DNA of 64,000 bases from Eonycteris spelaea (Eukaryota; Chordata; Mammalia; Chiroptera; Pteropodidae): contig PUFA01000021.1 of assembly GCA_003508835.1 (NCBI GenBank), forward strand, positions 10,208,501 to 10,272,500, in the 5' to 3' direction. Below are positions 56,230-64,000 of this stretch, piece after piece. The translations under genes were made by a program, and so were the position numbers. Numbering within the stretch: position 1 is the first letter of the stretch; each line of letters begins with the position of its first letter. The notes beneath the pieces are model-generated. The model made no database searches and was not told the DNA's origin. It was given only the letters and a program-made list of their open reading frames with translations.

Positions 56230-57300
56230 CGGCCTTTATCGTCAACGTCTTTTTAAATCCAATCCCTTACTGTCTGGGGTCTAAGGCATTTTTTTTTTTT
56301 CCTTGTCACCCCAGATCCTCACATTTCTGAACACTTTATTTTCTCTCATTTACACTGACCAATTATTTCCTGGCTCCTTTGCTCTTGCAATATTTCTAGG
56401 CTACTCCAGGTAAGAGTTTTACCAAATATTTACTACTAAATCAAAAATCAAGTTTTAAGCCTCTGAAATCAGCTTCCTCAATATTTCTCATATTTCAAGA
56501 CTTTTGTTTTTTGTTGTTGTTGTTTTTTTACTACCAGTATTTCTCTTCAAGATACCTATTTCTGTACTGGACAGAGGAAAGTGGGTCTACGAAAGTCACA
56601 AGTCACACTTGGAATATCAATGGCTTAATAAAAGAGAGGTATATGTTTCATTCACCTCACTGTGTGATGTAAGAAAACCAGTTCTTGCCTACACCCCTCC
56701 TCCAGGCAGTGCTGTAAGGTCTGAGTATCTTCTATTGTCTATGTGCCTTTGCCTGGTAGAATAAAAATATAGTTTCTTTGGTTGCATGGCAGGGGAAAAG
56801 GGGTTGCCTCTTTTTTTTATTCCATTGACCAGAACTCAGGAAAATGGCTCCAAATCAAATAGTAGAGGAAGCTTGGCAATGTAGTTTTCCTTTATGTTCA
56901 GGAAAGTACTAGAGCATGATGAACGTAAAATGTCTGTATACAGCTAGTACGTGCCTTTTGTCATAATATAGTGAACCCATATTTTAGGTCCTTCTAAACA
57001 CAGGATATGTCATCTCTTATCCTTGGTAATTTCAATAAAACAGTTTCCTCAAGTCAGCTCATAAGTTAGTTTCATACAAATTTTGAAAAAAAGATTGGAT
57101 GCTATAATAGAACCCAGGATGTGCAGAAAAACTTAACTTGAGGCCAGGAACAGTACGTGATAAAGAAAATTCAAAGTGCTGAGTTTGTAACAGTGTCCCC
57201 AGATAACCTGAATGAGAAGGCAATAACTAATGTTCAGAATGACATCTAAAAATTCTGAATGTGGGGAGAACCAGAGGTAAACTAATATGAATATGTACCT
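56227..57300. other. Unassigned sequence
   Basis: A weak L2-like stretch ('ctggctcctttgctcttgcaat') lies near 56371. The 86-codon frame at 56504-56764 has no motif. Confidence 0.4.
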
Positions 57301-57309
57301 AAAATATAT

Positions 57310-57470
57310 ATTTGTAAAAATGGCTCAAAGCCCAGAAATATTTGTCTGTAATACATATATTTTAATAAAATATATATATATATTATTTTAAAAGGCTCAA
57401 GTATAGGAATATGAACATATAATATATTTATATATTTGTAAATAGGGCTCAAAGTACAGAAAATGAAGTA
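57310..57470. repeat. Degenerate AT-rich repeat with recurring GGCTCAA motif
   Basis: GGCTCAA occurs at about 57322, 57394 and 57446, each followed by an 'agaa/aggaat'-type continuation and separated by TATA-rich filler. Confidence 0.55.
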
Positions 57471-57985
57471 TAAGAAGAGGCAAAATATATGTATAGATTT
57501 TGAGCTTATCTTAGAGCTTTTTCAACTTATAATAATTATATTCACAGCAAACTATATTTTAAGGATAAAATGTGACAATATTTCAGTGATAGAAATTATA
57601 TCTTTTGGAGTACAGATGCAGAATTTGTAATGAATTAACTTAAAAAAATAAAGTCAAGAGAAATGTCGCTACTAACATTTTTGAGGGTAGAAAATTTAGT
57701 GATATATATAAACTCAGTTTTTAAATAGCACACAGATATGCAGGTGAAATATATTATCTTGTTTTATAAAAGTTTGCATTTTATAAAGTTTTATTTTGTG
57801 AAACATGTCATATACACACACACATATAAGAAAGAATAACAATGTATTCACATTTTTCAGAATAACTGTTAAACAATAACTGTATGTATAAGAACCACTC
57901 AGGTTAAGCGACAGGACTTTTACAGGACCTTTAAGAACATGTGTGCCTGTGTACAGATTCCCAACCACACAACCTCCTCTTTCCT
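57471..57985. other. AT-rich unassigned sequence
   Basis: Nothing recognised beyond a short CA tract near 57812. Confidence 0.45.
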
Positions 57986-57989
57986 ACCC

Positions 57990-58440
57990 CCAAAACATTC
58001 TGAATTTTCTAATAATAATTACCCTTGCTAATCTTTTAATAAAGCCAGTACATGTTTTAGATATATGTGCAAAGTAAAGATCTCTTGACCCCCACCATTT
58101 GACTCCCAGTCCACGACCCCAGGGATAATCACCGTTTGCATTTTCTTTGTAAACTTTCAGTATACTGCTTCCTGGCACATGCTCTAAAAGGATTATATAT
58201 GCATTTTCTAATTATGCAAAAATGATACATACAGAGCTCTGTACTTCTTGACTTAATATATTTTGTGATGCTCTCTATGTCAGCTCTGTGGATATGCCAT
58301 ATTCCTTCTAAAAGTAAAATGTTTCATTACACTTTTTTGGAAAGACAATTTATCAAACCCTTGTTTTTGACAGTTTGTTTGTTGTCGGGTTTTGTTTTAA
58401 ATTGTTAAAAATACTGTAATAAATATCCTTATACTCACAT
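57990..58440 (-). mobile_element. Old L1-type LINE fragment, antisense
   Basis: 'gggataatcaccgtttgca', 'tatgcaaaaatgatacata', 'ctctatgtcagctctgtgg', 'tttttggaaagacaatttatcaaacc' and 'aaaaatactgtaataaatatccttatac' follow the complement of an old L1M-type segment ('ggtaaccactgttaaca', 'ttccatgtcagtacata', 'tattataaacaatgctgcaatgaacatcctt'). It may continue at 58555-58620 after the microsatellite. Confidence 0.65.
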
Positions 58441-58445
58441 CCCTG

Positions 58446-58510
<65 letters not shown>

Positions 58511-58537
58511 TTTCTTTCTTTTCTTTTTTTTTTTTTT
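58446..58537. repeat. Compound (GCTT)n(TTTC)n + poly-T microsatellite
   Basis: About eight GCTT units pass into about eleven TTTC units and a T-run. It interrupts or ends the antisense LINE fragment. Frames across it (Lys-rich or Leu/Phe-rich) are artefacts. Confidence 0.96.
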
Positions 58538-58620
58538 AGTATATCTTTTACATTATTTCTAGCAGTGAAGGTTTGTAAGCACAATTTTTTAAAGGTGGTT
58601 GGATGTGAACATACCAGAAT

Positions 58621-59195
58621 TTCTGGAGAGTCATGCTGTATATTTTCAAGCAAACACCATTTTTCATGAGCATCTTCATTTTTAGTAAATGGAGAATTTT
58701 TTAATAGGACTGTGATAGGCACATATCTTATTGGAGATGTATTATAATATAAACTCTAAAGAGAATTATATTTGCTTAAATTGACATGTACAATAACATG
58801 TATGCTATCATAGAGAAATAATTTAAAAAGGAGTGATTACTAGTGATTTGTTTTAATCTGAAATAACTATATTACTAAAAATAAAATCATAAAATTTCCC
58901 TTAGTTCTTAAAAATAATACTTTTTTTCTGTAATTGGTGGTTTACTTACAATCTGTATTACACTTTCTGTAATAATATGTAACTAAGGCTATGTTTGCAC
59001 ATAAATCTTGATTTCAACAAATCATTTTTAGACACAGTAATTAAGAGAAATTACTGTCATGCAGATCTGCTGAGAAACCAGGATTTACTCAATAAGATTG
59101 GTGGTTTTTTTTTTTTTAATAATCATGTACCAAGAGTTAAAATAGCCTTCATTTTTTGGGGGGGGGAGGGGTAATATCTTTTTATAGTAGTTCTA
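58621..59195. other. AT-rich unassigned sequence
   Basis: A T-run of 14 (59106) and a G-run (59158-59172) occur. Nothing else is recognised. Confidence 0.45.
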
Positions 59196-59197
59196 TT

Positions 59198-59378
59198 TTA
59201 TTTGTGGTTTCAGTTACCTGCAGTTGACCATAGTCTAAAATTTTTACATGGAGAATTCCAGAAATAAGCAATTCATGTTTTAAATTGTGCTCTGTTCTTG
59301 AGTGGCATGATGAAATCTCACACTTTCTTGCTCTATCCCACTGGGGTTTTAATCACGCCTTTGTCCTGAGTATCCACA
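59198..59378 (+). mobile_element. Tigger (pogo-type) DNA transposon 5' fragment
   Basis: 'tttgtggtttcagttacctgcagttgaccatagtc', 'aattccagaaataagcaattcatgttttaaattgtgc' and 'ggcatgatgaaatctcac...ctttgtcctgagtatccac' match the 5' non-coding region of Tigger elements. The transposase region is absent. Confidence 0.88.
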
Positions 59379-59650
59379 CCAGGGAGGAAGTATTTTCAGT
59401 CAGGTGGCATTTGAGCAAAAATTTGAATAAAAGAATATTGTGAGCTGTGCTTATATCTGGACATAGAATGTTCCAAGGTGAAGAAAAAAATAGGTGCATA
59501 GGCTTTCAAGTAGAATGTTACTAGCTTATCTGGTGAATGGCAGGGAGAGAGCAGAAAGAGCAAGATCAGGTAATGAGCTGTCTAAAATATCATTTTACAT
59601 GTAAGGTGAATGTGTTGTGACGTGGAAGCCAGAATTTGCATGAAGACCTG
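59379..59650 (-). repeat. L2 fragment, antisense
   Basis: 'caggtggcatttgagcaaaaatttgaata', 'agaatgttccaaggtgaag', 'aggtgcataggctttcaagtag' and 'ggcagggagagagcagaaagagcaagatcagg' follow the complement of L2 ('gaggtgacatttgagctgagacctgaa', 'agcattccaggcagag'). It abuts the Tigger fragment directly. Confidence 0.78.
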
Positions 59651-59763
59651 AAATAAAGGAGTAAATATCAAATAGTGGCCATGTGTGGAGGCCCACAGCT
59701 CATTTTCCCTCTAGACCTTCTAGCGGGTAGCCATCCAAGAACAACACTGATAGCTGTCAGCAT

Positions 59764-59810
<47 letters not shown>
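59764..59810. repeat. (TG)23 microsatellite
   Basis: TG run with one CG near its start. Confidence 0.97.
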
Positions 59811-59812
<2 letters not shown>

Positions 59813-60849
59813 TCCTAATTTTATGTCGTTTCTGTGAAAGAAGCACACACAACAGATCTGTGACTTACCTTTCAAGCCATGACTAGAAGTTTTGTTTACA
59901 GTTTTCACTGTTCTTTTGTATTGGTGGACCCTAAGCCTGTTCATTATTCTAGGGGTAAATCCCTCAGTACTTATCATTATGGACTAAAATCTTCGTTCTC
60001 ACTTCAGATTTCTATCTGTATATACAATCTGTATTTGTCATATGATATCTCATAATCATTTGCTGATTTACTTGATACTTTCTGTTTGGCTCACCCCTCT
60101 ACCTGGCCTTGAAATGAACACTAAATGTTTGAAGACAAGTTGACATAGTTTATTGAATCATGTAAATGAGTTTACCTAATATGCACTGAATAAAATTTCA
60201 CAATTTCAATTTAGTATGTTGTCAACACAATGAAATTTAGTGATAGATTATGTAAATTATGTATAATTTACAAAAATTATGAAAGTAAACTGTTCAATTA
60301 AACATTTTGGATCTCTTAAACTATTAATTTTTTGTAGTGCTCCAGAAGTTAAAATGGCTCCCTAAGTGCCAATTTATTTTAAAGAATAATTATAAAATTA
60401 TCATCTCTTCATAACTCCCTCCCCTCAAATTTTATAATAGTGTTTTTTTGTAGTAAATGGAAACAACATGTTCATACTTGAAATCTGGAAATATTTATTT
60501 CTCCATTCTTTTTCACTTCATATAGCTTATGAAATACCAAATATGTCTTACATTCCACTACTAAATATGTCCTTCATAAAATAAACTTAGAAACATTCAT
60601 TTATGTTAACATTACTGAAATGTCATCTGTGGACAAAACTATTGCAATAGTCCGAATAAACCTAATGTGATTTTCTTACAACACTCTTGTAATATGTCTC
60701 ACTATTGTCCATTCATTAATGTATTCTTCCCAAAAGCTATCACTAAAAATCCATTCTTAAACTATTTTATAAAATTCTTTGCATTTAGGCTAAAATTCAG
60801 AAAATGTAATGTATCTTAAAAACCCCTGCATGTGCTAACTTCTGTAAAT
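59811..60849. other. AT-rich unassigned sequence
   Basis: Nothing recognised. Confidence 0.45.
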
Positions 60850-61220
60850 CTGCCATCTGTCACTTATACTCTCTTGTTTTTCTCCTCTGCAGCCACCTTC
60901 CTCTCAGACTTGCCATAGACAGTTCATGAAGGACCCACTCTGCTCCCTCACAATCCTTCCATTTTCAGGTTTTAGTGTAAGTGCCTGAAGGTTTTCCCAC
61001 CTCCATCATCCTCTCATCACACAGACTTGATTAACATTCCCTTCCATGCCATTCTGTGTGTCTTCGTAGCACTCACCTGGCTTGCTGCTCTGTCTTTCTT
61101 AACTACATTGTAAACAAATTGTCATAGTCTGGCCCATGGCTGCATCACAGGGACATGCTAATTGCTGAGCATACAGTAGTCTCACAGTGAAAATTTGTTG
61201 GTGAATGAATGAATTGATTG
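60850..61220 (+). repeat. L2 3' end
   Basis: 'ctctcagacttgccatagac', 'gcacacagacttgattaac'-type coding-end sequence, 'ttcgtagcactcacctgg', 'cattgtaaacaaattgtcatagtctggcccatggctgcatcacagggacatgc', 'gctgagcatacagtagtctcacagtgaaa' and 'ttggtgaatgaatgaattg' give the L2 3' region through its terminal GAATGAATGAA. Confidence 0.75.
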
Positions 61221-61955
61221 CTTAAATAATAATTCGGGCTATGGAGGACGTCTGTATAAAGCACATGTATATTTAAACATTTTAACAATTTTGATACTCA
61301 TTTGTGAAATCAGTACAACTACATTAATTGCTTAGCATGTGCCTGTGGCATTAGTGATAATTGGGTGAGAACGATATGACACAGTGGTATGCTGCGTAGA
61401 TCCAAGGCCCAAACAAGCCTGTTAGTTTGAATATTTACATTTTTCCATCTGCGTTTTTCCATTTGGCTTCCTTCCCAGGTAGCTCTTCTGCATCCACTGA
61501 CCCCCTGGCATCATAACGTTAAGTCCTAGGCACTCTCATAAAATTCCTGAAAATTATTCTAATTGAACCAACTTAGGTCATACTTGCATTCCTGCAACAG
61601 TCTTTGCAGGACTAGAGGGATGCGATCATGATGACTAGTCACTTTAGGGACAGATGCTTCTACTGTGGAATGGAGTGCAACGTCATCCAAACACATAGAC
61701 TGAGGATAAGTAAATAGGTGATTCCTGGTAGAATTCTGGACTATGTCTCCCAGAGAACTGGAAATGAAAAAATTCAAAAACAGCAAATTGTCTACTAATA
61801 TAATTAAGTAAACAGGGTCAGGGAGAGTTTGATGCAATGAAAACAGCAAATGCCAACACTCTTATAACTTAAGCAAACATGCAAAGTAGTAAAAATATGA
61901 ATGAAGGTCAGTAAAATTGAGCCCCACAGAGAGCACATAATAGGTACAAGGTAAT
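61221..61955. other. Unassigned sequence
   Basis: The 96-codon minus-strand frame at 61559-61849 has no recognised motif. Confidence 0.4.
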
Positions 61956-61959
61956 CTGG

Positions 61960-62065
61960 GTCGTGAAGAAGGGCTTCTATTGTGCGAAGATTTGCAGCTC
62001 AGGCGAAGATTTAGCAAGTAATTGAAGGATTTTCAGAAGGTTATGTGGCATGTTCATCATATACT
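61960..62065 (-). repeat. Possible L2 fragment, antisense
   Basis: 'taattgaaggattttcagaaggttatgtggcatg' resembles the complement-oriented L2 segment 'gccattggagggttttaagcaggggagtgacatg'. It is short and diverged. Confidence 0.3.
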
Positions 62066-64000
62066 GGATACTTTTTTATTGGTATACTTCATAAATCAAA
62101 TTATGTCACTATATTAGAAAATAAATGTGTTAACTTTTGGAAATAAATCTGTTTCATCTTTAGAAAACAATTGACAGAAAAGTAGCATTTCTATTAATAG
62201 TAGTTCTAAATTACTATGCACTCAATTTTAAATATAGTTATCAGTGCAATGTTCTTCTTGTTATATAATTGGAGATAATAGAATGTGATTATATGTTTAT
62301 AATGTTGATTATATTTCTTCTTTCCAAGATTTCTAAGAAAAGTATCTTATAAATGTATCCTTAGATTAAGAAAAATAAGAGTTTTTCCAATATTGCTTCT
62401 ATAGAAAGAATTTGTACTCATATTATGCCATTTCTAGAAATTTTTTTTTGATGTTGGTGGATTATATTATGTATAATCATTCTAAGGAAGCTAATAATCA
62501 TTCTGTGAGGAGAGCTGGAAAAAATGCTAAGAATCAAAGAAAAGTGTTTTTCAGAAAGTAATGAAGATGCTTGATTTTTCTTTTTATGGGAGAAAATTCA
62601 CATTGTAAGAACAATAAAAATGGCTCATTTGATTTATTTAACGTGTTACAGGTTGAACCTTGGAAATTTTTGTTTAATTATTCTACTGGAGAGCCAATGC
62701 AGTATCTGCAAGGTTCGTTTTTAATGCTAGTTTTCTTGAGAGGGTTAATCATTTAAGATGTAATACAGATAATGAATGATATGATTTTCTAACTTAAATG
62801 ATATTAATTTATTCAATTAAATTGTTTATTCTCCTACATCTTAATGACATAGTTTATAATCTGTGTGAGAATTTACAAGTTACCCAATAGGTGGTTGAAA
62901 CTTATAAACAACAGATGTTACACAGCATCCAGTCATATCATTAGCAGAAATTACATAAATTTCACCTTGGTGCTTAAACAGGTTGTTGTGAGTAAAGATT
63001 TTTATCTAATAATTTAAAATGAGGATTATAATGTATCATCCTATCTTTATCATCATACTTTGCATTAAGTTATCTAATAAATATCTATTATACACTATGA
63101 GTTTTAGATGGTGATAATTCTGCTGATAGTGTATATCTTCAAATTCACAAATGCTCGAATGAGCTTAATATGTAAAATTCCTTCATCATCAATTCTCTGC
63201 CTTTCAGAATCAGCAGGATATATTTGGTTATCCCTGAGGTACTCTTTAATCTTTCATCTAATATTTCATTTGCCTCCTTTCTGGGCAAATGTTTCACTAC
63301 TCTTGGTTCCCATGGGCTTTGGTGAGGCCACATTCCCAACTCAGGCCAATACTTGTGAACTGACTAATGTATTTACTCACCCACTGGGGGGAGCTCTTAC
63401 AGTGTCCCCTTGTTTTCTTGGCATGGCAGCTAGTAATTTTGAAGATGGTACTAACCTGAGTGTCTGAGTGCCAACAATAAGCAAAGCTCCCTATCGACCT
63501 GTGATGGTGAGCAGAAGTAAAACATAGTAAAGAAGTCCATGATTTGAGGGACTCAGTGGCTTGAAAAGAAACCTCTTTCTCAAATCTAAGTAGCCAGTAT
63601 AAAATTACAAATGAATGCTTTGAGTAACAAAGGCCAATTTAAAGTCAGTCTTGCATCAAGGAGGGGCATATGCTTTCCCATTAAATGTGGCTGGAGGAGG
63701 GTATTAGAAAAGGAGAAGCCACAGCTCAGAGCCAATCATCACAAAGAACAACAGGGACATCAAGTACAGAAGCGCAACATTAAATGGGTCAAGAATATTG
63801 GAAATTTAGAAAATTTCAAATTTTACAAAGGCATGTACTTTCAATTGAATAAAACCATGAGTGGGAGATGAAGATATTCCGCTGTGCTCAAACACGTACG
63901 TAGTTCTGCCGGGACCCTGGACATATTCTCACTAGGTCAGCTTTTGCTGTTAAAGGCTTTCTGTTTTCAGACTTCTGGGATTTTAACCATTATGGATCAA
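62066..64000. other. AT-rich unassigned sequence to the window end
   Basis: A 119-codon frame at 63108-63467 is the longest here. It has a hydrophobic start but no recognised domain, no adjacent splice signals that stand out and an overlapping minus-strand frame, so it is not called. The 86-codon frame at 63611-63871 is likewise unrecognised. Confidence 0.4.

Noticed and set aside
58435..58722. Lys/Ser-rich 95-codon minus-strand ORF
   Set aside because: It is driven by the GCTT/TTTC microsatellite.
63108..63467. 119-codon ORF with hydrophobic N-terminus
   Set aside because: No domain, no splice or promoter context, and an overlapping minus-strand frame. Most likely chance.

Overview
This window is nuclear DNA of a placental mammal. 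It is AT-rich and intergenic (or deep-intronic) in character. I find no intact protein-coding gene, rRNA, tRNA, CpG island or CRISPR array. Nearly every open reading frame is short, isolated, and best explained by chance, by a repeat or by a microsatellite. Repeat families were recognised by eye against remembered consensus features, so their boundaries are approximate (often +/-20-50 bases) and subfamily names are avoided where I am unsure. The strand given for a repeat is its orientation relative to the usual consensus.

Organism: mammal-wide repeats (MIR, L2, MER5-type, Tigger, MaLR-type LTRs, old L1) fix the class Mammalia. No Alu, B1/B2, CAN-SINE, ERE or ruminant SINE is visible. The youngest-looking L1 (50958-52216) ends with a tail ('caccccaataaattt') of the type common in bats and some other laurasiatherians, so a laurasiatherian, perhaps a bat, is my best guess.

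Layout. 1-13 kb: an ORF1-type L1/HAL1 piece, LTR fragments, MIRs, several microsatellites (including a TG/CG tract and a long TA tract) and a GC-richer unique block at 11.5-12.4 kb. 13-22 kb: an antisense LTR followed by a MER5-like element, MIR, a nearly full-length antisense MLT1-type LTR, a candidate ERV LTR, L2 pieces and a perfect 21-bp tandem duplication. 22-31 kb: antisense L1 3' ends, MaLR-like LTRs and, at about 26.0-26.7 kb on the minus strand, an unusual decayed coding frame. It is open for about 228 codons apart from one stop, and its second half resembles the C-terminal domain of filovirus VP35. 31-41 kb: a candidate regulatory block with an RFX X-box, a possible solo LTR, a 190-bp (TTGTA)n array at the end of an antisense L1, a (GATA)n array beside a DNA transposon, and a 57-bp tandem duplication. 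41-53 kb: MIR, MER5A, an RTE-clade LINE remnant, L1 and LTR fragments, a palindromic MITE-like element and the 1.25-kb L1 3' end. 53-64 kb: L1 fragments, microsatellites, a Tigger 5' end lying against an antisense L2, and a sense L2 3' end.

The most interesting items are the VP35-like endogenous viral element candidate, the RTE remnant and a few candidate exons and regulatory blocks. No set of genes here works together as a system.
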